Positions 1 through 7,301 are shown, counted from the stretch's first letter. The stretch: DNA of 44,434 nucleotides from JAFDVL01 sp043783625 (GCA_043783625.1 JAYVZE010000100.1:1-44434), one strand, 5' to 3'. Notes: a model not told the origin generated them from the letters alone. Numbers and translations are program-made.

Positions 1-48
1 CTGCAATCGAAACTCTTGTGCTTCTTTGGTTTGAAATCTCATACTCGC

Positions 49-80
49 TTGACACTATTGTCAATGAACTATCTTATAAC
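49..80 (+). promoter_or_regulatory. candidate promoter with palindrome over the -35 box
   Basis: A consensus -35 hexamer TTGACA (49-54) is itself half of the palindrome TTGACACTATTGTCAA (49-64). Possible -10 boxes are TATCTT (70-75, spacer 15) or TTATAA (74-79, spacer 19), so spacing is not ideal. It lies about 190 bases upstream of the first plus-strand gene. The palindrome could be an operator. This is an eye-made call without expression support. Confidence 0.3.
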
Positions 81-82
81 TA

Positions 83-101
83 TTTACCGCACAGCGGTAA
101 A
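83..101. repeat. short perfect hairpin in leader region
   Basis: TTTACCGC and GCGGTAAA form an 8-bp perfect stem around a 3-base loop. It follows the candidate promoter at 49-80 and could be part of a 5' leader or a terminator of an unseen upstream gene. The rest of 1-264 contains no gene that I can support. Confidence 0.35.
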
Positions 102-264
102 AATAAAGGGCTTACTGGTAAAAGGTTCTAAAATTGTGCAAAAACTGCGCGAATAACTCCTTTACTTGCAACACCATTTCTTACGCCGAGTTCACGTTAG
201 CTTACTGAAAGTATCATTGAATTTGTAATCGAATCCAGATTACTTCTCAAGACTGGTCGCCGCT

Positions 265-642
265 ATGGAACGCTATGCTGGAATAAATTCATTTCGTGTG
301 AATTGGTTTATTAAGTGCCTTGAACAGCTTGAACCACAAGAAGTCAGACCAATAAACCTTTTGCAACTCGACACACATTTTCTCAAGTTTTTCTGCATGC
401 GCTTCGAAGGATTTCGAGACTACCATGAAGAAGAATGCGATGAAGCACGATGGCAAGCCGCCTACTTGCTGGAAAATAAAACAGGCGAGACGACCTTCAA
501 AGACTTAGCCGTTTTGATCGCTGATGCTTTGGTCGTCGAGGATTACCTGGATAAAAAAGAATCTCATTTTCTTTGGTATGAGCTGATTCCTTTAATCGTT
601 CCAAAATCCTTGCGAGATCGCGTTCAGGTGCAGCCCGCCTGA
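265..642 (+). CDS. hypothetical protein, 125 aa
   Basis: I do not recognise the family. The 125-residue product is soluble, acidic and rich in aromatic residues, with no signal peptide or membrane segment. A central stretch rich in E, D, H and Y (around residues 49-62) and a helical C-terminal half are visible. There is no convincing Shine-Dalgarno sequence before the ATG at 265. It ends 9 bases before the convergent hydrolase gene. The reading frame fills the space available and lacks low-complexity bias, so a real gene is likely but not certain. Confidence 0.5.
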   Translation: MERYAGINSFRVNWFIKCLEQLEPQEVRPINLLQLDTHFLKFFCMRFEGFRDYHEEECDEARWQAAYLLENKTGETTFKDLAVLIADALVVEDYLDKKESHFLWYELIPLIVPKSLRDRVQVQPA

Positions 643-651
643 TTTTTCTGG

Positions 652-1512
652 TTACTTCAGGTGTTTTGCGAACCAGTCCTGCAAACGTTTCCACGCGTCT
701 TGTGCATCATCTTTCTTGTAGCTTTTTCGATAGTCTGCATGAAAGCCATGTTCTGCCTCAGGATACACAACAAATTCAGATTTGCTTTTTCCTTTGGCGA
801 GTTCCGCTTTCATTTTTTCGATTGAATCAAGCGGGATGCCACCGTCTTTGCCTGCATATAATCCAAGCACCGGAACCTTCAATGTAGCCGCAAAATCAAT
901 TGGATGTTTAGGCTGTAACGGAGCCGCTTGTTGCCCTGGAACCAAACGACCATACCACGCGACGCCCGCTTTGACGTTGGGATTGTGCGCTGCATAAAGC
1001 CACGTGATGCGCCCGCCCCAACAGAATCCAGTCACTGCCAATTTTTTCGTATTGCCTTTATTTTTGCCCGCCCACGCAACTGCTGAATCAAGATCGGACA
1101 TCACCTGCGCATCAGGAACTTTACCAACAATCGGAAAAACATCTTTCATTTCCAATTTAGAAACGTCGCCTTGTCGTTGATAAAGCTCAACTGCAATCGC
1201 CAAATGTCCAAGCTTCGCAAAGCGGCGACATACGTCTTTGATATGTTCGTGGACGCCGAAAATTTCCTGCACGACTAAAACGACCGGAAAGTTTTTGCCC
1301 TTCGCCGGCATCGCGCGATACGCCAGCACTTCGACATCCTTCGTAGGAATTTTTACTTCGCCTGCGACGATGCCGTTCGTGTCTGTTGTGATGACGTCTT
1401 GTGCATTGATTGGCTGCACCGCCAATGCAAAGCCTGTGCAAAGCGTCGTTGCCATAAAGTTTCTACGATTGACTTTTACTGTAGGAAATAAACTGTCTAT
1501 TTCTTCACGCAT
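652..1512 (-). CDS. Tat-exported dienelactone hydrolase family protein
   Basis: Alpha/beta-hydrolase of the dienelactone hydrolase family, 286 aa. The N-terminus holds a twin-arginine signal (R16-R17 in NRRNFM, then a hydrophobic stretch to about residue 37), so it is probably exported folded to the periplasm. The DLH catalytic set is visible: glutamate in VQEIFG (E83), nucleophile cysteine in GFCWGG (C164), aspartate in GKDGGIP (D223) and histidine in EAEHGF (H255). Family members hydrolyse dienelactones or other esters and lactones; the substrate here is unknown. AAGGA lies 9-10 bases before the start. It is the last gene of a minus-strand group with the DUF2270 protein 20 bases upstream. 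Confidence 0.88.
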   Translation of the reverse strand: MREEIDSLFPTVKVNRRNFMATTLCTGFALAVQPINAQDVITTDTNGIVAGEVKIPTKDVEVLAYRAMPAKGKNFPVVLVVQEIFGVHEHIKDVCRRFAKLGHLAIAVELYQRQGDVSKLEMKDVFPIVGKVPDAQVMSDLDSAVAWAGKNKGNTKKLAVTGFCWGGRITWLYAAHNPNVKAGVAWYGRLVPGQQAAPLQPKHPIDFAATLKVPVLGLYAGKDGGIPLDSIEKMKAELAKGKSKSEFVVYPEAEHGFHADYRKSYKKDDAQDAWKRLQDWFAKHLK

Positions 1513-1532
1513 AATAATTTTCCTTTGTGAAC

Positions 1533-2234
1533 TTAAAAATGAACCGGGCTGTAGGATAGCTCTCCTTCAGCTTGTTTGTGCTTGTAAAGAACGTATCCTA
1601 ACCAGCCATAAAAACCAATGACGGCTAAAATCACGATCCAGCCTCTAATGTAGCCAATAGCAGCATTGCTAAATAATTCTTTCGTCGAACTAATGAATTC
1701 GGCTGCCCCATTTTTAGGTTGCAAAACGCTGGTCGTTGTTTTGAGAATCCAGGCCAGCAACAAGATCAAAAAAATCCAGCAATAGTTGCGGCGTAAGCGG
1801 CGCGCCATCGCTTGATATAAGGTGACGTAAAACTGCGGGTTGCGAATGTCTCGTCCAAGTTCGCCCATCCAATCATATTCACTAAAATTGTCCGCCGTAA
1901 AAACCGTCCCGTAATAATTCCTCTCCATTAATCGAACGCGACGGCGATAAACATCAAAAAATCTATAACGGCGCGATTCAATCACAAGCAACAAATAAAC
2001 CAGCAGCATGCCGAATAGCAAAACGCCGTGGTGTGATTGCGGCGATGAAAGCGAAACGGAAAGCAGTGCGGCCACAACAGTAATCGCCCAGTTCGTGGTG
2101 CGATCAATCCGGTCGCGCCAGCTTTGCATCCGTGCCATTTCGCCGCGATAGTAATGTGCCAGTGCTGTAACACACTCGCTCGAATTTGTCGGTGCGAAAA
2201 CCAGGTTAGGTTTTTGTGATTGAGTAATTGTCAT
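1533..2234 (-). CDS. DUF2270 family integral membrane protein
   Basis: 233-aa membrane protein with two central hydrophobic hairpin segments (ATTNWAITVVAALLSV and LLFGMLLVYLLLVIE in the first half) and two more near the C-terminus. The region ESRRYRFFDVYRRRVRLMERNYYG is characteristic of DUF2270, a family of unknown function. I chose the ATG at 2234 because GGGGGA sits 5 bases before it; an in-frame ATG at 2261 would add nine residues without a good ribosome-binding site. It lies between the esterase (36-base gap) and the dienelactone hydrolase (20-base gap), so the three are probably co-transcribed. Confidence 0.8.
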   Translation of the reverse strand: MTITQSQKPNLVFAPTNSSECVTALAHYYRGEMARMQSWRDRIDRTTNWAITVVAALLSVSLSSPQSHHGVLLFGMLLVYLLLVIESRRYRFFDVYRRRVRLMERNYYGTVFTADNFSEYDWMGELGRDIRNPQFYVTLYQAMARRLRRNYCWIFLILLLAWILKTTTSVLQPKNGAAEFISSTKELFSNAAIGYIRGWIVILAVIGFYGWLGYVLYKHKQAEGELSYSPVHF

Positions 2235-2270
2235 TGAATCCCCCAATCTTACAGCAAGCATAGTTTCTAT

Positions 2271-3152
2271 TTACATTTGTTTGATGAAGCCACGCGCACG
2301 CAACCAATTTTCCAACAATTTCGACCATGTGTTCAGTGCGTTATCATACGGTGCTAAGCCTACGCCGTGCCTGCCGTGTTCGTAAATGTGCATTTCGTAC
2401 GGCACTTTATTTTTGCGCAACGCTTCGGCAAAGAGCAAACTGTTTTCGACAGGGACAGCGCCATCGTCCATCGTATGAAAAATAAATGTCGGCGGAGTTT
2501 TTGCCGTTACTTGTTTTTCATTCGACATCAAATCTGCGAGCTTCGGATCAGGATTTTCACCAATCAGGTTTTTGCGCGAACCTTTGTGCGTGAAATCTTC
2601 GCGCATCGTGATAACGGGGTAGCAGAGAATCGCTACATCAGGACGCGAACTCACGCGGTCAATCGGATCGGCAGAATTCTTATCACCATCATCAAAATGT
2701 GTAGCCATCGTCGCCGTCAAATGTCCACCCGCCGATGAACCCATAATGCCAATGCGGGTCGGATCAATTTTCAGTTCGTCAGCTTTGGAGCGCAGATAAC
2801 GAATCGCCCGCGCCGCGTCCAGCATCGGAGCCGGATGTTGATACGGCGCAAGGCGATATTTCAGGACGGCGACAGTGATGCCAATGCCATTCAAAAACTT
2901 CGCGTAATCATAGCCTTCGTGATCGGCAAGCGCGCCGTATCCGCCGCCTGGACAGACGACGACAGCGGCTCCTGTCGCCAGATTTTGCGCCGCCTTATAA
3001 ATCTGAATCGAAGGAATATCCGCCGGAGCAGAGCCTTTCGCCAGCGGCGCACCATTCGACCAGAGTGGAATTGGTTCAGGACGTTGAGGTTGAGCAATTG
3101 TCACGGCAGGAAAAATAATCAGTACAAAAATAATGAGTAACGCTTTATGCAT
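2271..3152 (-). CDS. secreted alpha/beta-hydrolase, acetyl-esterase type
   Basis: 293-aa alpha/beta-hydrolase of the BD-FAE / xylan esterase-like group. A Sec signal peptide covers residues 1-20 (ending VTIAQ). An oxyanion-loop CPGGGYG lies around residues 67-73. The nucleophile elbow is GSSAGG (Ser140), with an aspartate pair in HTMDDG (229-230) and histidine in HGRHG (H262). Substrates in the family are acetylated sugars or other short acyl esters; the actual one is not evident. The start at 3152 is chosen for the signal peptide and AAAGGT upstream; a 5' extension to 3224 adds 24 residues with no signal character. It is first in the group with the DUF2270 and DLH genes. Confidence 0.85.
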   Translation of the reverse strand: MHKALLIIFVLIIFPAVTIAQPQRPEPIPLWSNGAPLAKGSAPADIPSIQIYKAAQNLATGAAVVVCPGGGYGALADHEGYDYAKFLNGIGITVAVLKYRLAPYQHPAPMLDAARAIRYLRSKADELKIDPTRIGIMGSSAGGHLTATMATHFDDGDKNSADPIDRVSSRPDVAILCYPVITMREDFTHKGSRKNLIGENPDPKLADLMSNEKQVTAKTPPTFIFHTMDDGAVPVENSLLFAEALRKNKVPYEMHIYEHGRHGVGLAPYDNALNTWSKLLENWLRARGFIKQM

Positions 3153-3218
3153 GAGCGACCTTTCAGAGGTTAGTAGAAATGTTTGCGAGGAGAAAGTTAT
3201 ATCGCGGAGACGAAAGAA

Positions 3219-3256
3219 GCGCAAAGCAAAAGGGCGATCTGTGAAGATCGCCCTTG
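3219..3256 (-). terminator. intrinsic terminator, copy 1 of a duplicated hairpin
   Basis: AAGGGCGATCT and its complement form an 11-bp perfect stem (3230-3240 and 3245-3255) around GTGA. Read on the minus strand it ends in CCCTTTTGC, after the end of the antitoxin gene. The same hairpin plus its flank GCGCAAAGCAAAA recurs at 3841-3880. Confidence 0.7.
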
Positions 3257-3290
3257 TAGGCTAAAGGTTATTGAATTTTCCTTACTGCCG

Positions 3291-3509
3291 TCATACGCTT
3301 TGCTTGGTCAAGCGGATTAATGTTTTCAACGCTTCATTGACCGCTGTATTGTCAGGGAAATACAGGGCTACTTCAGGCTCAATTTGCACAGTAACGCCGA
3401 GTTTCTTGCGTCGTGCCGCAGCCCGTAATTCTTTAAGGTCATATTTAGGTCGCAACTCATCATTCAAGTCGTAACCATCGTCAGTGAGTAGTTCAACTTC
3501 CTTCTTCAT
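3291..3509 (-). CDS. BrnA-like antitoxin, CopG/ribbon-helix-helix type
   Basis: 72-aa product beginning MKKEVELL. The pattern of a charged N-terminus, RRKKLGVTVQIEPEVALYF and a helix with VNEALKTLIRL fits BrnA-type antitoxins, in which the C-terminal part binds DNA as a ribbon-helix-helix dimer and the N-terminal part binds the toxin. The ATG at 3509 overlaps the 3' end of the upstream toxin frame by 17 bases, the usual toxin-first order for this module. A longer in-frame extension to 3623 is just the toxin gene read in another frame. The antitoxin looks intact although its toxin partner carries a stop codon. A terminator follows at 3219-3256. Confidence 0.7.
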   Translation of the reverse strand: MKKEVELLTDDGYDLNDELRPKYDLKELRAAARRKKLGVTVQIEPEVALYFPDNTAVNEALKTLIRLTKQSV

Positions 3510-3774
3510 AATCGTACAATTCCTGTCGTGTGGCTTTTCGTGCGCTAATAATGCGAATTGACTCATCACGCTCAACAAAAGAAACAAACAGCAAATTCGC
3601 CTTGTTTGAGGTTCCCAGGGCAATCAACCGGACTTCAGTTTCTGAATGATCTGGATCAGGAAAAACTTCGTGCAATGGATCATCAAAAACGGAAGTTGCT
3701 TCATCGAAAGAAACTTTGTGTTTCGTTCGATTACTTTCAGATTTAAGCGGATGCCACTGAAATCACTGCGTCAA
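3493..3774 (-). pseudogene. BrnT-family toxin with in-frame stop at codon 4
   Basis: From 3774 the frame reads M-T-Q-stop, then continues open for 89 codons with a BrnT-like protein: FQWHPLKSESNRTKHKVSF, then DPDHSETEVR, then SIRIISARKAT near the end. BrnT toxins are RNases of about 90-95 aa; with the TGA (3763-3765) read through, this one would be 93 aa. A TTG start at 3774-3772 has GGAGGG exactly 6 bases upstream (3781-3786), so the original start can be placed well. No ATG, GTG or TTG occurs between the stop and codon L at 3675, where a 60-residue fragment could begin but would lack the N-terminal strand and helix. A CGA-to-TGA change would explain it. Sequencing error is an alternative. 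Confidence 0.72.
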
Positions 3775-3840
3775 AATTCACCCTCCATGCTCAACATAGT
3801 TTGTCGCCTAGCTTGGTATTTATAGCGTAGCAGATACGAT

Positions 3841-3880
3841 GCGCAAAGCAAAAAGGGTGACCTGTGAAGATCGCCCTTTT
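3841..3880 (-). terminator. intrinsic terminator, copy 2 of a duplicated hairpin
   Basis: AAAAGGGTGACCT (3851-3863) pairs with AGATCGCCCTTTT (3868-3880) around GTGA, with one mismatch and wobbles. On the minus strand the stem is followed by TTTTTGC, 25 bases after the end of the secretin-like gene. Stem, loop and left flank are nearly the same as at 3219-3256. Confidence 0.7.
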
Positions 3881-3904
3881 GCATCAAGTAAATTTGAACT
3901 AAAG

Positions 3905-5038
3905 CTACTTCATTTTTTTAGCACTGACGACAACAATCATTGCGCCATCGGTTAGTCCCATATTACCTGTGCCAACAACGACTAATCCGCCTTCGCTCAA
4001 GCTCAATTCGGTGGTTATTCCGACATCCTGATATTGAATACTTCCTTGACCGACTTGCATAGGAACCCTTGCACTGAAACTAAATTTTCCAATACGAATT
4101 GCTTCCTTCCCTGTATTATCTGACGCGATTCTGACTTGTCCCATTTTGCACTGGATAATGGTCGGTGTATTACTTCCTGCTGTATTGTAGCCTGTTCCAC
4201 TTGATTCAAAACTTCCACCATCATTTACTCGATTGATAAAAGTATTCACGAAACGATAGTTTTTATATTTGAGAGTAGACTTGAGCTGTGCAAGTACAGG
4301 ATCAATTTCTTTGGGGAAAGTTCCCGGATCACCTGCCTCATCTGAAGCGGCAATTAAATAAATCTGTGTTTGAATACTCACTGGAGCAGCATCAGGCAAA
4401 TCAAGTCGTTTTATAGCTCCTTCAATGGCGGCGATATTTTCAGGAAAATCACGTACGGTAATTGTCTTGAGATTATTGTTCGGATCAATTCTTGTATTTG
4501 GTAAACCGCTACCGAGTGCTGTAATCGCATTGGCGAGAGTTTCCGGTTGCTTATATTTGATCTCAAAAAGTTTTACCTGAAATTTTTGCGGCTCTTCTTT
4601 TTTCTGTTCATTGGTCGTCTGAACAAATGGCGGCAGGATCGTTTCGACTTCCTGCACGATGACTTGTAATTCCGCTTTCTTGGCTACGATGTCTGGATGT
4701 GTTGGATGATAATTGCGCAGGAGTATTAATAACTCTGTTTCTGTCCGAACGCGTTTGATGAGCAGGTCTCCGACAGAATTTCCTAACGCATCCAGCGGAG
4801 GTTGTTTGGCAAGTAATAATTTTTCGAGTTCGCGTTTGGTAACTTGTAGTTCTGTTTTTTTGGCGACGACTTCGGGCCAATCTTCGGAGAATTTTGTTTT
4901 GAGTCCAGCCAGTTCAGATTCAATTTTAATTTTGTAAAGATTCAGCGATTTGAAGGCAGGAGTTTCTTTCAGGTCATCGCCGAAAATCGTCAAAGAACCA
5001 AATAAAACGAGCAAGAAAATAAGGATAGTTTTTTTCAT
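3905..5038 (-). CDS. secreted coiled-coil protein with secretin N-domain-like fold
   Basis: 377 aa with a Sec signal peptide (residues 1-20, ending IFGDD). Residues about 30-135 are charged heptad-like sequence with two similar blocks (VVAKKTELQVTKRELE and IVAKKAELQVIVQEVE), suggesting a coiled coil. Residues about 155-215 (VKLFEIKYKQPETLANAI ... NLKTITVRDFPENI) match the secretin N-domain/NolW pattern, a periplasmic ring-forming module. The C-terminal part is beta-rich with SLSEGGLVVVG resembling the start of a secretin domain, but the protein is too short for a full secretin pore. It starts 13 bases after the anti-sigma gene, so it is likely in the sigma-factor operon. Function unknown; periplasmic location inferred. 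Confidence 0.7.
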   Translation of the reverse strand: MKKTILIFLLVLFGSLTIFGDDLKETPAFKSLNLYKIKIESELAGLKTKFSEDWPEVVAKKTELQVTKRELEKLLLAKQPPLDALGNSVGDLLIKRVRTETELLILLRNYHPTHPDIVAKKAELQVIVQEVETILPPFVQTTNEQKKEEPQKFQVKLFEIKYKQPETLANAITALGSGLPNTRIDPNNNLKTITVRDFPENIAAIEGAIKRLDLPDAAPVSIQTQIYLIAASDEAGDPGTFPKEIDPVLAQLKSTLKYKNYRFVNTFINRVNDGGSFESSGTGYNTAGSNTPTIIQCKMGQVRIASDNTGKEAIRIGKFSFSARVPMQVGQGSIQYQDVGITTELSLSEGGLVVVGTGNMGLTDGAMIVVVSAKKMK

Positions 5039-5051
5039 AATGATTACTCCA

Positions 5052-5888
5052 CTATTTATGGTCGGACTGTGTATTCATTCGTTCTTGCGGCAGGAGCCAG
5101 ATAATTTTGATATTCGGGTCAGCCGTTTGAATTTCCATCCTGAGCATTTCAGGCTCGGAAGTGGATTTTTCAGAATTCGGCGCGGTAAGCGTCGTTGTAT
5201 TTTCAGCCTGCAAAGCAGGCGGCAGCAGCATAAAGCCCGGGGTGTCAACCCCGGGAAGGTTCACAGGTTGATTATTAGCCCCGGAAGGGGCGATAGCTGC
5301 AGCTATAATTTGATCGTTAATAGCTATCACCCTTTCAGGGCTTGGATGATTTGTGTTGACGTTCCCATGGTTACGCTTGCTGACGCTCGCTTCACCCTGC
5401 GCTATTGAATTGCGCCCGCTTCGGGGCTTAGGAATTTGCTTCAAGGCGAATGACGTTGATGCATTTACAGGTTTTTTAGATGAAGTGAAACTAAAATTAT
5501 TCGCTTCTACTTCGCGAGTATTGAAAGCTTGAGTTGTAATATTTTCCTTGCTCTTACTTCGATACATCGCAATTCCACTCGTCAAAAATATCATTGCCAG
5601 TGTTGCTGCAAATGCAGCTTTCCAATTCCAAATTGGGTGTATCAAATCTGTATTCTTCGGACGTATAATTTCATCCAGTACGGAGCTGCGCACCTGCGAA
5701 AAAACATTTTCGTCAAATTCTGGCAACGTGACAGAGCGCAACATTAATTGGCTCGCCTGAAATTCTTTCACCGTATTGCCGCAGGAATCACAGGTTTCTA
5801 AATGTTCTGTGACGGATCGCATTTCGGCAATTGCTAAATCGGCTTCGACAAATAACGGGATAAGTTGTACAACTTTTTTACAGTTCAT
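5052..5888 (-). CDS. anti-sigma factor with zinc-finger (zf-HC2) domain
   Basis: 278-aa membrane anti-sigma factor. The N-terminal cytoplasmic zf-HC2 domain has C3 and the H29-x3-C33-x2-C36 zinc motif. One membrane helix spans residues 90-109. The periplasmic part ends with a conserved-looking segment (LRMEIQTADPNIKIIWLLPQ). Its ATG overlaps the stop of the sigma gene (ATGA), and a strong AAAGGAGGT lies in the last sigma codons, 11 bases upstream, so expression is translationally coupled. Residues about 155-229 look foreign: they are encoded by a dense run of palindromes and read as an in-frame repeat insertion in the periplasmic linker. Family knowledge: it holds the sigma factor at the membrane until a signal arrives. 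Confidence 0.85.
   Translation of the reverse strand: MNCKKVVQLIPLFVEADLAIAEMRSVTEHLETCDSCGNTVKEFQASQLMLRSVTLPEFDENVFSQVRSSVLDEIIRPKNTDLIHPIWNWKAAFAATLAMIFLTSGIAMYRSKSKENITTQAFNTREVEANNFSFTSSKKPVNASTSFALKQIPKPRSGRNSIAQGEASVSKRNHGNVNTNHPSPERVIAINDQIIAAAIAPSGANNQPVNLPGVDTPGFMLLPPALQAENTTTLTAPNSEKSTSEPEMLRMEIQTADPNIKIIWLLPQERMNTQSDHK
5206..5430. repeat. palindrome-rich dispersed element inside the anti-sigma gene
   Basis: Five short palindromes lie in 135 bases: GCCTGC/GCAGGC (5206-5220), CCCGGGGT/ACCCCGGG (5236-5255), GCCCC/GGGGC (5278-5291), ATAGCTGCAGCTAT (5293-5306) and CCCT/AGGG (5330-5340). A further GC-rich tract with CGCTTGCTGACGCTCGC follows to about 5430. The length keeps the reading frame open. 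From memory, similar coding (IAQGEAS, SPER, APSG, PGVDTPGF) is seen scattered through unrelated proteins of Acidobacteria, Planctomycetes and Bacteroidetes, so I read this as a REP-like mobile repeat; that recollection is unverified here. Confidence 0.65.
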
Positions 5889-6520
5889 GATTTGCGCTGA
5901 CCTCCTTTTAAAAAGCGGTCGCGGTAAAGTTTAATTTTGGTACGAGCCGTACTGATTTGTGAGCGCACCGTTGTCTGCGAAGAGCCTAAAATTTGTGCGA
6001 CTTCTTCGGTGGTTAATCCTTCTAAATCGCGCAGCACAATTACAGCGCGTTCTTTTTCAGTCAAGGTTGACAGTGCTTTTATCACGATGGCGTGCTGCTC
6101 GGCTTTGATGGCGTTGTGTTCGGAATTGTCATTGCTCGTCAATTTTAGTAAATGTCCGGCTTTAATTTCAGCTTCAAACGAAGAGTGATTATCTTTTCGT
6201 TTCCGTGCCGCATCTCTGCAAACATTGATGATGATGCGATAGAGCCAGCCGGAAAATTCCTGCTGCGTGTCGTATTTGTGCAAATGTTTGTAGACGCGCA
6301 AAAATACTTCCTGCGCCGCATCGCGGGCGTCTTCTTTGTTGCCGAGCATCCGCCACGCCGTAGCCAGTACGCGTTGCTGATGCGCAATCATTATTTGATC
6401 GAAAGCAGTTGCGTCACCGCCGCGAGCGCGTTCGATCAGTGCTTCAAGTTGTGACTGCGGACGACTGCTCTGAGAAAATTCGTTCATCACGAGAGCGATG
6501 TCGGCAACGTTGCTGCTCAT
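5885..6520 (-). CDS. ECF RNA polymerase sigma factor
   Basis: 211-aa group IV (ECF, RpoE/SigW-like) sigma factor. Region 2 is seen in DATAFDQIMIAHQQRVLATAWRMLGN and EDARDAAQEVFLRVYKHLHKY, with FSGWLYRIIINVCRDAARKRK for region 2.3-2.4. Region 4 is in ALSTLTEKERAVIVLRDLEGLTTEEVAQILGSSQTTVRSQI, a helix-turn-helix for the -35 element. The ATG at 6520 is preferred because GGAGG lies 8 bases before it; the ATG at 6535 has no such site. The gene overlaps the anti-sigma gene by 4 bases, and a secreted secretin-like protein follows. An envelope-stress role is inferred. Confidence 0.92.
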   Translation of the reverse strand: MSSNVADIALVMNEFSQSSRPQSQLEALIERARGGDATAFDQIMIAHQQRVLATAWRMLGNKEDARDAAQEVFLRVYKHLHKYDTQQEFSGWLYRIIINVCRDAARKRKDNHSSFEAEIKAGHLLKLTSNDNSEHNAIKAEQHAIVIKALSTLTEKERAVIVLRDLEGLTTEEVAQILGSSQTTVRSQISTARTKIKLYRDRFLKGGQRKS

Positions 6521-6597
6521 CTTTTCAACCTCCATCTTGCTCTGTCATTAGTAACTACTGCGGCTGGGGGAAAAACGTTGAGAAGAAAAATACGAAA

Positions 6598-6725
6598 GAA
6601 ATCAAAAGGCAAAAGGCAAATATCAAAAGGCAAAAGTGGGATTCGGAAGCAAAGCCGTTTCTGAATTTCTTAAATCAAGTGCCGCCCTTTTCACTTTTGA
6701 TATTTGCCTTTTGCCTTTTGATTTC
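6598..6725. repeat. 32-bp perfect inverted repeat flanking 64 bases
   Basis: Arms at 6598-6629 and 6694-6725 are perfect inverse complements of 32 bases, built from the short unit AAAAGGCAAA and ATATC. The left arm continues with an additional copy of the unit. The right arm lies inside the 3' end of the uracil-DNA glycosylase gene and supplies its last 16 codons and stop. The structure looks like a miniature dispersed palindromic element without coding capacity; on RNA it would fold into a long hairpin and might end transcription. Confidence 0.8.
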
Positions 6726-7301
6726 TCCCCCAACCATTTTGAAATCCTGTAACTGCTCAACCAATGTTCGCGCCGTAATCAGCACTTGCGGGCTTGGGTG
6801 ATATAACGGTACAAGTTGAAGTCCGTTCCAATTTAAAATTTTCGCGGCAGCACTTTTCAAGGTGAATTCGTGCGGTTCGATGAGTTTTAATGCGTCTAGC
6901 GCAACCGCTCCCAGCGTAGCGATAATCGGTGGATTGATGACTTCAATCGTCCGTCGTAAAAAATCAGAGCAGTTACGAATTTCAGTTTTTGTTGGCTTAT
7001 CATTCGCGCCGCTTGGTTTGCGCGGAGAGCACAGCACCGTATTCGTAATGAAAATTTCTTCCCGCGAAAGTTTGATCGAAGCCAGCAATTTTTCAAATGT
7101 CTCACCCGAAGCATCGCCGTGAAAAGGAATCCGTGTTCGGTCTGCGCCATTGCGCCCCGGCGCTTCGGCGATGAACATGATTTTCGGTGTTAACGTTCCA
7201 TTTAATTTGCTGAACACAGCGCAGCGATCCTGCATGCGTTCGCAAATCAGGCAGGCGGCAGCTTCGGCTTCGAGTTTAGAAAATAGGGCGGATTGTTTCA
7301 T
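6675..7301 (-). CDS. uracil-DNA glycosylase superfamily protein, Fe-S type
   Basis: 208-aa enzyme of the family 4/5 uracil-DNA glycosylases, which remove uracil from DNA in base-excision repair. Visible features are the CLIC pair (residues 17 and 20), later cysteines in NTVLCSP and RNCSDF that would complete a [4Fe-4S] site, the uracil/active-site loop FIAEAPGRNG followed by RIPFHGDASG, and the C-terminal HPSP loop (YHPSPQ). The last 16 residues (EIKRQKANIK...) come from the inverted repeat at 6598-6725 and are unlikely to belong to the original protein. Whether it is family 4 or 5 cannot be decided by eye. It is upstream of and divergent from the membrane protein gene at 7377. Confidence 0.82.
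   Translation of the reverse strand: MKQSALFSKLEAEAAACLICERMQDRCAVFSKLNGTLTPKIMFIAEAPGRNGADRTRIPFHGDASGETFEKLLASIKLSREEIFITNTVLCSPRKPSGANDKPTKTEIRNCSDFLRRTIEVINPPIIATLGAVALDALKLIEPHEFTLKSAAAKILNWNGLQLVPLYHPSPQVLITARTLVEQLQDFKMVGGEIKRQKANIKSEKGGT

Noticed and set aside
3493..3675. 60-residue BrnT fragment as the functional toxin start
   Set aside because: Starting at TTG 3675 would drop the first strand and helix of BrnT and has no Shine-Dalgarno site, while TTG 3774 has one at ideal spacing.
6598..6725. Insertion sequence
   Set aside because: Only 64 bases lie between the arms, with no transposase frame and no clear target duplication; at most a miniature element.
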